NCBI GenBank assembly: GCA_032433595.1
Contig: JASWJB010000125.1
Location: 47,457 to 111,456, forward strand
Direction: 5' to 3'
DNA length: 64,000 nucleotides
Source: Conoideocrella luteorostrata
Taxonomy: Eukaryota; Ascomycota; Sordariomycetes; Hypocreales; Clavicipitaceae
The first letter of the stretch is position 1, and every line of letters begins with the position of its first letter. Below the pieces are notes generated by a model, which worked only from the letters and a program-made list of their open reading frames with translations, was not told the origin of the DNA and made no database searches. Both the position numbers and the translations under genes were made by a program. Shown here piece after piece: positions 46,431-57,751 of the stretch.

Positions 46431-46691
46431 CCTCCTTGCTGCCGTCACCACTAGACCGTGTGGACTGAACACTGGCGCCGATGTCGTCTCTCAGCCACAG
46501 CGAATCAGTTCAAGAGCTCTGCGACATAGCTAGCCGTCTGCAATCATCCAAGACTCTGCTGGCCTCTTCATCCTTTATCTTCCCAGCCTTCGCTGTTGCC
46601 AGCGGACCTTTTTCATCTTCTACTTCTCTTGCCCTCTCCTATAGAACTGTCCCCGACGAACTCTCGAGCACCAGCGCTCGAAGCTGCAGCC

Positions 46692-47927
46692 ATGGTGTCG
46701 TGGAACGTAAGTAGGCCACATTGCTCCCCCCGAATGGAAGCTTCGTGCTGCATCGTCGTCACAAGCCTCGCCAATCCCACCAACTAGCAAGCACACAAGA
46801 ATGCAAATAAATCTGTAGAGCCCTGACCAGACATTGACATATTCGCAGGTCTTCCGTTACCTGGGAGATTTATCCCATCTCTCAGCAAAGGGTATTCTCA
46901 TCTTCGCCATTCACCGAAACCGAAGTGCTGAGGGCGTCTCCCTCATCACCCAAGCGCTCTATGCCCTCGTATTCTGCACACGATATCTCGACATTTTCAG
47001 GGAGACAATACTATGGAATCTACTGTTCAAGATCATTTACATCTTCTCCTCATTTTATACCATTGGTGTGATGCAGTGGTTATTTCCTCGTTCAAGGGAA
47101 CGTGAGCTATCTTGGAAGATGGGCGCGGGAGTCCTGACCGCTTCGGCGGTGTTATCACCTTTTATGATGATGATTTTTGAGGAGCACTGGAGGTTCCGAA
47201 CGGTTCGTGTGCACCTGTATGTAAATTTTTAACAAGCGTACTAATATGCTGCGAATAGTGGCTCTGGGTGTTTTCCGAAATTCTAGAATCTGGCTGTGTC
47301 CTCCCTCAGCTCCTTCTCCTCCGACAAACTACCGTTCCAACCGTCATCAATTCGTTCTATCTACTTGCGCTGGGTGCTTACCGAGCCTTCTACATTCTCA
47401 ATTGGTTCGTGCGTGAACTTGACGCGACGGGAAGAAAGCCCGACGCCGTTGCCGTTATATTTGGCTGCATCCAAACAGCACTATACGTCGATTTCGCATG
47501 GGTGTACTACACCCGCCAGCGGGTGAAGCTTCGGGGCGGCGGTGTCGTCGACGCCGATGACATGCGACGCAGCTGGCTACTACGCCGCATCTTTGGCAAG
47601 AAGTTCGAGGCGACCGACGACGAGGAGAGCACCCCTGCTTTGGGCGATGATGGCAATGATGCTCGACGTGCCACTCGTCCCGGCTGGGGGGCTCGCGGGA
47701 TTTCCGTCAGTGCTGATGAGGATGTATTTGACGACGGTCAACGTCGCGATGATGAGGAACTGGAAGGTGTTGACCCAGATGCCAAGATGCAGGATCCTGA
47801 TGAGCTAGCTAAGGCATTGGATGACGATGACGACGACGAGGGCATTCCTACCGCATCATCGTCAAAGCCCAGGAAAGGGAGCAATGTTCCCCATGGTTTG
47901 CATAGTGGCAATGAGTGGAGAGACTGA
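46692..47927 (+). CDS. ERD2: ERD2, ER lumen protein retaining receptor
   Basis: Exons 46692-46706, 46849-47202 and 47259-47927, 345 aa. Erd2 is the Golgi receptor that returns HDEL/KDEL proteins to the ER. The seven-helix body is clear: VFRYLGDLSHLSAKGILIFA, EGVSLITQALYALVFCTRYL, NLLFKIIYIFSSFYTIGVMQ, SPFMMMIFEEHWRF, WLWVFSEILESGCVLPQLLL, YRAFYILNWFVREL and FGCIQTALYVDFAWVYYTRQ. Exon 1 codes for five residues only (MVSWN), joined by a 142-nt intron; the second intron is 56 nt. The protein is about 125 residues longer than yeast Erd2 because of an acidic cytoplasmic tail (DDEESTP, DPDELAKALDDDDDDEG) after the last helix. Complete gene. Confidence 0.94.
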
Positions 47928-50062
47928 TTGAATTATATGATCGTGGGGCGGGCGAAGGGGGGGGGAGTTTCTACAGGATGGCTGATATCCGAAGCTGATT
48001 ATTTCCCGTTAGGATATGATGTTATAGACTGTATGTACGAATGACGCTGTTTGGTGGAGAGTGTGCGAATTTCCGGGATTTTGTCGCTTGACTATTATGT
48101 CATGGAAGCAGTTTATTTGGTAATGATGCATATAGGAATCCAGCCTTATACCGGTTAACCAGCTACCAACCAACTCAACACTCTGCCTCATACAATGTCC
48201 TTGTGATAGAGCTCGCTTCATAACCTCCCTTGTGGATTCCGAGGCACAGACCGGTTGAGTATTTATACTCCCACGTACACCGTAAATCCTCAGCAAGTGT
48301 CGCCTACAGTGTAGAAGTGCATTGTGTGAGCTAATATATCGCTAAAACTAGAGTTGAGGTCTCGCAGGACAGAGATATCATCATAATTATATAGGTTAAT
48401 GCTCTAGGAATTTTCTGTCACTCCTCAAGCTAATTTATAACAATTTTGACAAGCAGTAAAATTACCGAGCCGCTGACTTCATCTAATAGCCTAGCTCGCA
48501 ACCCTAAACACTATTGATACATTTGTTCAATGTTCAGGTGCCTTCCTCCCGCAAAATTGCATTTCCGGCCAACGGAAAGAGGCACCTCGATACAATGCAA
48601 ACTCGTCGATAGCAGTAACGGTGCCTAGAAATCCTAGTTCGAGAAAAGCAAGCAGAGCTAATAAAAAGCGGTAATACAACAATTCGCTATATTTCTCAAC
48701 AAGCTACCCGGGACGTGCACCGCACCTAATATTGGCCCCAACTCCAGCCGGCCGCGAGTCTCGTCCTGGACACTTCATCGTCTTCATAAGCCCTGCCTTC
48801 TTCTTCATGGATTTCATCGTTTACTATATTTGTTATGAGAGCTTCAGCCGCAGCCACTCTTCTGGCTACTAGACTAACAATAGCTGTCAGCGTTGTCGCT
48901 GGTCCGTGAACCACGAACTGTGAACCCAAGTACTCTGACTCCTATGGACAGGCTAAGAGGCATACTCAAGCCTGTTCATTTGTTTTGTATAGCCACCCTC
49001 GCACTTTAAATGGACAGAGTATTCGAGCCGCTCTTCCTGCGTTGCTCTCCTAGGTGAACTGCCCTAGTCTACATATCTCCAGGTTCCAAATCGTCGGGTT
49101 CTAGCGGGTCGCGCTTGTTTCCGCTCTGGCTGGTTTACTTTCCCATTTGTAAATTGGGGACCAGGAGGCTTCGGATATCACAGTGTATATTTTTAGTTTC
49201 ACATTGCTCAAGATTCGGCATCAAGAGTCCGTAAGTATAGACTTTCATCGCGCCTGACGAGTATCAGAGAATAGTAAACATTCTACGTCGTGGGCCGCAT
49301 GGCCAAACCGGATAGAAAGTCAACGTTTGACAGGACCGTTTTGATGTACGGAGTACAGTTTGTGGATATCAGTTTCACGGAATGAAGTAAACTAACTAGT
49401 TGGTTCAAAAAATTGTAACCAATAAATTCACGTGCAAGGTCAAGTTCACATTCCTGGATGTCGAAATTTGAACACTGCTGGCTTCCGAATCTCCCCGCCC
49501 TGCATACTAGTGGACTGCATACCACGCAATGGGCCACGCGCGCTATCATGTGAAACTGGCTAACCATTCATTCAGTGCTAGAGCATGGTCCTTCATGACC
49601 TGAGGTCTTATTCTCGAATTCAGTTGCATGCTAGTTATGTACATAGAACGATAGCCCATCCACCAGCCCATCGTGCTTCATTGCCGGGGTTATGCCATCC
49701 CCCCTCGGTCTTCCCTATCAACCACGTATCCATATTCATACCCATGCGATACCCGTACCCATATCCATCCCACCAGGCAGACTGCAGCTCTTGCGAGTCT
49801 ATAACCGATCCAGCTTTACTTTATAATCAAGTAACGAAAACTCGTTCTTAACAAAGCCCCAAACGCTGGCGTACTTCATATACAGACAAGAAAAAAAGGC
49901 GATTGGGAACAGCTCGTAGCTATCCCATCAAAGACATTAAACATGGCTAATTCCAAACTCCACTAAAGCCGCACAAATAAAAAAAAAGGAATTGACGGAA
50001 GAAACCCCGCAATTATCTTCGCTATCCGTTATACCCACCGTTCAACGCCTAGTGCTCGATAT
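47928..50062. other. Intergenic, 2.1 kb
   Basis: Convergent flanks of ERD2 and the adenylate kinase gene. No domain-bearing frame on either strand. GTACGGAGTAC at 49346-49356 is a full 11-mer copy of the recurrent motif. Confidence 0.5.
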
Positions 50063-50932
50063 CTACCTAACGAATCGTGTCTCGAATTCTTGGTATAATT
50101 TGGGGCTGATCTCGTCGCTGCTCATGCCTTCTACTTCCAGGAGGACGCCTTTCTTGGCGTAGTGCTCCAGCAAAGGCTCGCTCACTTCTTGAAACTTCTG
50201 GAATCGTGCGCGGTAGACTTCCTCCGTATCATCGGCTCGTTGGACGAGCGGCTCACCCGTAACATCGTCACGGCCGGGGACCTTTGGTGCATGGAAGGTG
50301 GTATTGTAAACGCGACCGGAGGCTTCATGGACCCATCGACCGGCAATGCGATCCAAGATAACGGAAAAGGGTGTTTTGATGGATACGGCCAAGTTGATAG
50401 GAACGATACCGTCAAGGGTATTAGCCTGTGCTGCGTTGCGAGGGTAGCCGTCGAGAATGAAGGACGCCGAAGGGTCATCGGACGCCTGAGCCGGAGACAA
50501 AGCACGTCCAGCGGCGAATGCATCGAAAGACATGTCGCCGGGGGCTCGCATTTCGGCGGCAAGGGTGCCTTCAGATGAGAGCGTCATGACATCTGGAGGA
50601 CCGTGGTTCTGCAACCAGCCGCGTTGTCGAAGTTCGCTGGAGATGAGGCGTAGCATCAAGTCATCCGCCACGAGGCCACCAGCCTTCATGGTACTCTCGG
50701 CCTTGATGCCTATGGAGCTGTCAGTACGAAAAAAAAAAAAAGCTATTACACCGGGAATGAGATAGTTGGCCATACCGAGAGGCGTCCTGTTCTTGACATT
50801 ACTACGTAGGAGGTCGCCGGCGCTAATAGACGCCAGCTGGGGAAATCGCTGAAGGAGACGTTCACTCTGTGTGCCCTTGCCAACGCCAGGGGCGCCTACA
50901 AGAATGACTCTAGCAGCTTTCCTCAGGTGCAT
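50063..50932 (-). CDS. ADK2: Mitochondrial adenylate kinase (GTP:AMP phosphotransferase)
   Basis: Exons 50932-50776 and 50709-50063, with a 66-nt intron containing a poly-T tract, 267 aa. The enzyme balances AMP with GTP or ATP in the mitochondrial matrix. The P-loop GAPGVGKGT is at 13-21, the AMP-binding part is ISAGDLLRSNVKNRTPLGIK, and the DGYPRN motif is in SFILDGYPRNAAQA. The LID domain is long (GRWVHEASGRVYNTTFHAPK, DVTGEPLVQRADD) and lacks the four zinc cysteines. Splicing joins RTPLG to IKAESTMKAGG. The ATG is only seven residues before VILVG, so targeting must rely on this short basic start (MHLRKAAR). An insert after LSSEGTL (about 105-130) is usual in fungi. Confidence 0.92.
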   Translation of the reverse strand: MHLRKAARVILVGAPGVGKGTQSERLLQRFPQLASISAGDLLRSNVKNRTPLGMANYLIPGVIAFFFFRTDSSIGIKAESTMKAGGLVADDLMLRLISSELRQRGWLQNHGPPDVMTLSSEGTLAAEMRAPGDMSFDAFAAGRALSPAQASDDPSASFILDGYPRNAAQANTLDGIVPINLAVSIKTPFSVILDRIAGRWVHEASGRVYNTTFHAPKVPGRDDVTGEPLVQRADDTEEVYRARFQKFQEVSEPLLEHYAKKGVLLEVEGMSSDEISPKLYQEFETRFVR

Positions 50933-52566
50933 TCTATGGTGTGCTGTCTATTCGAAAAAGATGTATATTTGTCGCGGGCACACTATTGAAATGGCCCGTC
51001 AACTTGGTCGGGCGCGAGCGGATGTATCGGAAATCGGAGGGGTCTAGCAGAGACGCTGTTGAGAAATGGACGAAATATGTACGGCTTCTGATTATTTATG
51101 TTATAGTAATTGAGACAACTGACAAGGAGTGGAAACAAGGGATAATGACCCCAAACACCAGCAGGTTGAGCAATAACAGATTGACAAGAGAAGGAGAGGA
51201 GATGGATGGTGAGGGCAGTAACGTATGTTATGTATGAGGGCGTGCAGCGTGGTGACAGAACCAAGGACGGCGCAAGGATCGGGGTGATTAAAGGTGGGCA
51301 CCCGGCGCATTCGGGTAAAGTTGTTGAGGTGAAATGGCGCCAGGATTTCATGTGCTGGCTGCTGATAGAGCAAGTGAGTGTGGGGTAATGGGCCGAGCTT
51401 CCAGTTGGCAGCCTGCTAAGTAGTAGCACTGCATCCATGCCGGCTCCACTCACTGTCAATATTTTTGTTGCTTTTTATCGTCTGCGAATCTTGGTGCCAA
51501 CTACCAGGATTCAGGCTTGACATTTGAACATGGGACCGAAAACCGGCGCTATTCAACAGTTCGATGCCCCCGGAAGATCTTACTGTCCAGCCTGTATCTG
51601 ATTGGGGAGGAGGGACCGGTGTGCGCTAGGTACTCCGTAGTTGAGGGGGTGATTTGGCTGGCTGAAGCCACGAGGACGACGGCCTGGTGCGAAATTGTTG
51701 GACGGCTGGGACGGGCAGACTGGCAGACGGGTCCGGCAGGAGTAGATCTCGTAATCTTGCTTTCAAATCTCATGCGTTCCCAAGATGACTGGCCGATGCC
51801 GGATTTAGGGGATTTTGCGGAGACAAGCGGCCAACTCTGAACCACCACGACCCCTGGATATCAACCCGTTGGCATGTTCCCCTTCACCCCGCTTGCTCTC
51901 TTGCTCTTTTGCCTGCTCAAGCCACTGGGATCTCCTGCCGTCTCACCCACCCAACGGCGCCCAAGACATTACGAACCCTGGTCTCACCATGTCCATCCAA
52001 AGTTCCTCGCCGGAAGGTTGGTGCGCAAAATCCGGGGCAGATGCAACGTGCGACCCTCAGCCACGCGAGGAGCATGGAATGCTTGCGAGTGGTTAACTTG
52101 CCTTGACTTCGGGAAAAGGAGGCACGAGAATGTATGCTGCAAAGTACTCCGTACCGGGTACATTGTTGGAGTGGAAATCAAAGGGCTAACATTTTGATGT
52201 GACCCTCTCAATAAACAACTACACCAGGAAGATGATAAAATGAATGCAATGCATAGTGGTGGCTGTACTCATTCATACGTATAAGGAGTAATTTAATTAA
52301 CAGCTGCCTACGCAGCAAAATAGAACAGTTTCTCAATTCGTCATCAGGTGGATGGATGCCTGCGAGGATTGCTTTGGTGTACGGAGTAGTTACGGAGTTA
52401 CAGTGTAACTGCTCTGCTGGCCCACTCTTACTGCTCGCTGGGTTCGGGAATACGGAGTAAGCTAACTCGCAATACGTGTCGGCTTTCAACCATTCCCGAT
52501 AAGCAATTTTTCTTGCTGTCTTGCATCTGCAACATCCATGGTTCAGACCCGACGACCGAACCAACC
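50933..52566. other. Intergenic, 1.6 kb; upstream of the Zn2Cys6 regulator
   Basis: No supported gene. Five TACGGAGTA/TACTCCGTA motifs lie here: 51631, 52145 (full GTACTCCGTAC), 52380, 52391 (one mismatch) and 52451. The last three are within 190 nt of the regulator start codon. Confidence 0.5.
52380..52459. promoter_or_regulatory. Three TACGGAGTA-type sites upstream of the regulator
   Basis: TACGGAGTA at 52380-52388, TACGGAGTT at 52391-52399 (11 nt apart, about one helical turn) and TACGGAGTA at 52451-52459, all in the same orientation and 108-187 nt before the ATG. A regulatory role is possible, but the motif is also frequent elsewhere in the window. Confidence 0.4.
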
Positions 52567-54826
52567 ATGCGCTCGAGTCTCTCATGCGATGCCTGCAGGC
52601 AAGTTCATCTCACTAGATTTGAGGAACAGTATCGATTAATGTCATTTCCATAGGAGATCTAAGCTAAAATGTATGCATAATGGAACTGCTCCATGCCAAA
52701 GATGTCATAAGACAGGCAACTCTAATTGTGCTTTAACACGCCCGGTCTCCAAAACACCACGTAGCCGGGCAAGACGCAACGAAGCTATCAGAGCAACTGA
52801 GTCGCCATATCAGGACACCGCTACGGTAAACACTACCCCTGAAACTTCCATTGCGCCAGTCCGCGGACGGCAAATTCAAAGCGAGTCTCCTTCCTGTCAT
52901 CACGTCTCAGCAAAACATCAACGGCAAACCTCCTCGGATTATACCAAACAAGCTGTGGACTGCCACATTGAAAGACTATCGAGCAGTGTGATCCTAAAAG
53001 CTGTCAATGTGTTTATCAGCACATTCCCTGAACTGGCCATACTGCATTTCCCAACTTTCATAGACCAGTTCCGGTCAGAACGATCACCCGAGAGCAAGAC
53101 GCTGCTGGGTGCCGTTTTGGCAGCGACAAAAGCGCAATTATTGGTTCAGAGTGTTACCTGGGCGGATGAACTTTTGCCGCGTGAACATTATGCGCTTTAT
53201 GCCAAGGACATGCTGGGTGATTTCATTCTGCAGCCCCCCAAGGTCCAGGTTGTGCAGGCTCTGCTGATCATTACACTCCATGAATGGGGAACAAGAGACT
53301 TTCACAAAGCATGGGTGTATTGTGGTGAGTGATTTACCTAAATCCGGATGACATCGGAACCGTGCCAACAATTCGCCGCAGGTATTGCTGTTCGCATCAT
53401 GCAAGCACTTCATAGCTCACGAGTGGCTCCTTTACCACTTGACATAACATCTGACCGACAGCATGATGCTGTCTCTCTGGCTATTGAAACTAGAACTTAC
53501 TGGGCGTGCTTCATCATGGATTGCATGGTCAACTCTGGCACATACAATCCTCCAATGCTCCCAATGTCGGAGATGGTGAAGATGAAAATTGCGAGGCCGC
53601 TGAGTGCAGTAGAGTTCGCCTTTGGTCCAGACGCACCGCCGCAAGCTGTAGGAGGAGACCACTCCCTTTTTGGTCAATCGACGGGAATGCTAGACGTCAC
53701 TCAGAGCTTTGAGATTCTGGTCGGCGGGTTCGACATCTGGGCCCAGGTCATGACCTTCATTTTCAACGACGGAAGAAGAGCACCAGGCATGTGTGCGCCG
53801 CACAACTGCCCTTGGGTTCCCGGCTCGCCGTGGTCTCAATCTCGGAGTCAATTGGAGGACTGGAGAGCAGGCCAGCATCGTAAGCTGCACTATCCAAATA
53901 ACTCGGTTGCCGTTCATATGACACTTGGATTCGGAGAGACATTCGTCTATCTTAATCTTTTGTACTACGTGAGGTATGTATACACAGCAATGTGCGTCTC
54001 GTCTGACCTTGTCTCGCTCAGCGGCTGATTTCTAGCAAGCATACTGATGCTCCACCGCGAGTATGTCCCCTTCCTACCTACGACAGAGTCAGAACCCCGT
54101 GGTCCTGTAGACCAGCCGATGCTCGAGGCGCTGGCCCCCGATGGCTGGTGGAACGACAGCGCGCGACAGCTATTTGGCGGGGCGGAGCATATTGCCATGA
54201 TTCTGCACGAAGCTGCCGAATGCGATGTGCATTTAATGACACCTTTTGCTGGATTTTGTGCGTTTTCAGCCGGCTATGTTAACCTATACGCGTCCAAGTA
54301 TCCTCGGATGAACCTTAATCGGAGTCCCCGAGCTAAAGAGTGCTTGAAGATGTGCTTGGACTATCTGGAAAAGTTTCGACATGTGTGGAAAATTGCTGAT
54401 GGTTGGGTAAGTACCAAGATTAAATGCTTGCTGCAATCTCAATCTCATTTGGAGTAGATAAAGACAATACGCCATGCCTCGGTACTCTACGAAAGAGCCA
54501 CAGAAGATCGCACGAGGTTTCAAGGCAGAAGCAGAGACGACTTTGACACGCTCCATCAGTCGGTTCACGAGTTTCGCGTTGTGGATCGGTCAGATGAGCA
54601 TACCCGGGAAATTCGGGGCGCAGAAAGACGTCCAGTCACAAGGACATCGCCAAATGCTGAAGGAACTGCCCCGGAACATGAGCCTGATACGAACACGCTG
54701 TTGAATCAGCTTTTTACCGAGGTTAGCAACAACTTTGACGAGCAGGGGGCGTGGTCGCAATGGTGGCCTGCTATTGAGCAAGTCGACCTGCAAGCAGCTG
54801 GTCATTCCATGTCCATGGTACCTTGA
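52567..54826 (+). CDS. Zn2Cys6 transcription factor with fungal_trans domain
   Basis: Exons 52567-52598, 52654-53324, 53382-53973, 54040-54406 and 54458-54826, 676 aa. The N-terminal binuclear zinc cluster is complete only after splicing: C-x2-C-x6-C-x7-C-x2-C-x7-C in SCDACRRSKLKC and PCQRCHKTGNSNC. Intron 1 is a GC-AG intron (GCAAGT donor, ATAG acceptor) inside the cluster, at a place where many fungal Zn2Cys6 genes carry one. The middle part (from about 135) is the fungal-specific regulatory domain: VFISTFPELAILHFPTFIDQ, SKTLLGAVLAATKAQLLVQS and TYWACFIMDCMVNSGTYNPP. Introns 2-4 have GT-AG ends; for intron 3 the CAAG acceptor at 54039 gives YYVSILMLHREYVPF. It sits next to the transporter, amidase and two kynurenine-pathway genes and is the likely local regulator (inference). 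Confidence 0.9.
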
Positions 54827-54991
54827 CAAATGTGAGTGCAATCAAATTAAAAAAAAAAAAAGTTACATATTCTATCAGTATTCTCTTCCAATGCGCCTGG
54901 TGATGCTGGGAACGATGCAATGCCTTTAAGTCCTCATTGATAGATGCAATTCAGAAAAGTCTGCTAATCTCATCATCAGCCTAATCACCCG

Positions 54992-56421
54992 TCATGTCCG
55001 CGTCAAGATTTTCTTGTGGTTCATAAACCGAAGCGCTACCATGAATAACATGCCAACATAAGACGCCGCCCCGGCATAATACGCAGCTGGGCGATACTGC
55101 GAGACGTCGGAGCCGGCGTCCGCTAGAGAGTAAAGTCGGGCTGCAATCGGGGTACCCTGTGTATTTGTTAGAAAAGCACCTCATCAACCGGCTAAAAGTG
55201 TAATGACTCACCAAGAAATAACCAAACACCCAGGCCTGCCAAAGAACGGGCAAGATGCCCATCGTGTTTTGTCCACCAAAGCAGCTTCCAACGGCCAGTG
55301 GGAACAAGCTGAAAAATGAGCCGCAGCCTATGCCGTTGACGATGGCGAAGAAAATCAACAACCCCAGACTATTGACAAATGGCCAGATACAAAGTCCACT
55401 CACGCCACACAGGAAGAGTGAAACGACGATGCTGTTCATGGTGCCGAGGAAGGAGTCGGCAGAGTACCCAGCAAAAATGCGACCAAAAGTTGAGGCAATG
55501 TTCCATATAGTCAAGGCGATGATGGCGGTCGATCCGGAGCTGCTGACGGATCGAGCAAAGATGGGGATGAAATATGGCGGGACGAATAGAGGGAAGGAGG
55601 CGATTGCGCCGCCGAGGATAAGGACAATGAACTTTGTCTCTCGCCATCGATACCATTGCAGCTGCGGAACTGAAGACTTGGACAGCAAGGGCTGCTTGAT
55701 GCAGTAGGCTGCGGGAAGGCAGACCGCCCACAGCATGATGCCCAAGATTCGAAATGTCCATTCGGCCCCTACTTTGTCGACCAATTCGTTGGCGGCAACG
55801 CCCATGACGGCAGCGCCGAGACTTCCGCCACCAAAGACAATGCCCGTTGCCAGGCCGCGATACTTTTTAAACCACTGCAGTGGTGCCGTCGAGCAGGGCT
55901 TCAAAGCGGTCAGCACGTCAACAGAACTGGAGCAAATTACACCCATAATGCAGCAAACATACCAAAATAGTCAGACCACCACCAACACCAAACACAATGC
56001 CGTGAGTGATGAACAGTGCCCACAAGTGTCCCACAACCCAACTGGACAGGAACTCGCCCAGTCCCAGAAACCCAGCACCCACCAGCGCCACGTTCCTATA
56101 GCCATACTTCCTCACCATCTTCCCGACAAGTATGCACAGCGAGACCATGAACGACGTTGCCAACGATCCCACGAATGTAAGCGTTGTAAGTGAATACCCT
56201 TCTGTCTCCGCCATCTTTGCTTGTAAAATGCCCCATGAGTAAATCACACCCATGTACATGAACAGCGAGCACGATGCCGCCGCGACCACCACCCATCCTC
56301 GCCAAGTATCGACATGTGCGCCATCTTTTTCTGTCAAGTCGTGGGATTCCGGCCCCGATTCGTCGCCAGACTCTGATGCCGATGATCCGAACGGTGGCGG
56401 GTGCCCGGTAGTGTGAGCCAT
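54992..56421 (-). CDS. MFS transporter, monocarboxylate (MCT/SLC16)-like
   Basis: Exons 56421-55963, 55898-55212 and 55156-54992, 436 aa, with introns of 64 and 55 nt. The N-terminal tail is acidic and cytoplasmic, then DTWRGWVVVAAASCSLFMYM opens the first of about twelve helices. Family blocks are GVIYSWGILQAKMAETEGYS, FVGSLATSF, GGLTILPCSTAPLQWFKKYR (joined by splicing), GLATGIVFGGGSLGAAVMG and NIASTFGRIFAGYSADS. Fungal members of this MCT-like group carry mono- and dicarboxylates or aromatic acids, and their substrates are mostly unknown. It converges on the regulator gene and is divergent from the amidase (1330 nt between starts). Transport of kynurenine, anthranilate or a related aromatic acid is a reasonable guess from context only. 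Confidence 0.9.
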
Positions 56422-57751
56422 GGCTGTTCCAAGTAGTCGTGTAAGACAAATTATGGCACTACAGGAGCAATGAACGGTTCATGAAAAACATGGAACGGTA
56501 ACGCGGAATGTGAGGAAGACAAAAGAGTGCCGTCTTTTAAATTTATCACTTTGTTTTTCCACATCGGCTTTGATAATTCTCAAATCCGAGTAAACGTTTT
56601 TATAACAGCCCATGACTCCATTCTCGCCCCGTTCTGCGTATCCACCGCCTGCGGATACTAGTACATGTTGCTCTGGAAGTGGTGATGGTGGGGGCCGTGT
56701 TGCTCTCGAAGTCTAGCGGGCGGGTGGTCGGCCCTGCGCATCGGGAATAATACTCAAGGGCGCACTCTCCGCAATACATGAAGGTGGTATCGGCAGATGT
56801 ATACGGAGTACATGAATAAATATGAAGCTGTCGGCATGGTAATGCGGCATCAAACGGCCACGGTCAGATGTCAGATGCATTTACATTCTTCGATATTAGA
56901 CGTTGTATGATGCAAAGCGTTTTGTTCCGTCAGCTGCTCTCGGAGGCAACCAGATGGCGACGGAGCGAGGGGCCGCTTACAGCATGCATCGACAGTGGCA
57001 TCCGTCAACTGCTGGCAAGAAACCATACCATCTATACCTCAAGACATACAGGACACGGAAGCGACACGACTAGGGATCGAAACCGCTCAGGTTGAGTTGG
57101 GGACGAACTGCCCATAATATGAAGTGGACAGGATCTGCCAGATGTGCGATTTCTGCTTTTCAGCCCTTCTGACCGTAGGAATTTAGCTCTACTTACAGGT
57201 GATAGTGTTATGTCTCCCGACTTCACAAACCAACAAATATAAGTATAATACCAACTACGGAGTACGGAGGACGCAAATAGAATATTGGACTTGGAACCGG
57301 CGATATAGGTCGGTTTCGATTGGCGCCTCCGGCACGGTGCTGGCCGATGCCCCCCGTCCACGTCCACTCAGCTACTCCGCGGCTGCCTCTAAGCCACCAA
57401 CGGCTATCGGGCCACGATGGCGGGGAACCGGGAATCCGGGGAGCCGTCAACGTCAACTTTGCCATGCAACATTTAAACCACTTCGACGGCACCAAACATA
57501 TTCTCTAACTGCTAGCAGAAATACCCAAACTTCCCGTTATTTAAACAAAAAAAGACCCAACCCGTAGAAGGCGAACCAAAACGGGGCTTAGAGTAGGACC
57601 ACACAGCAGAACCGACACGACCCTCTCCACCTCTGACATCACACAAATACCATTACCTCTTCTAACACCATCGCTGCATCGTCCTGCCCTCAGTTGATTC
57701 TTGTCAGAACGGCCAAAGTTTCACGTGATTAAAAGCTTCAGATTCCCCAAA
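56422..57751. promoter_or_regulatory. Divergent promoter region of transporter and amidase
   Basis: 1.3 kb between the two start codons. TACGGAGTAC at 56802-56811 and overlapping TACGGAGTACGGAG at 57256-57269. No gene supported. The shared regulatory role is inferred from orientation. Confidence 0.45.
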
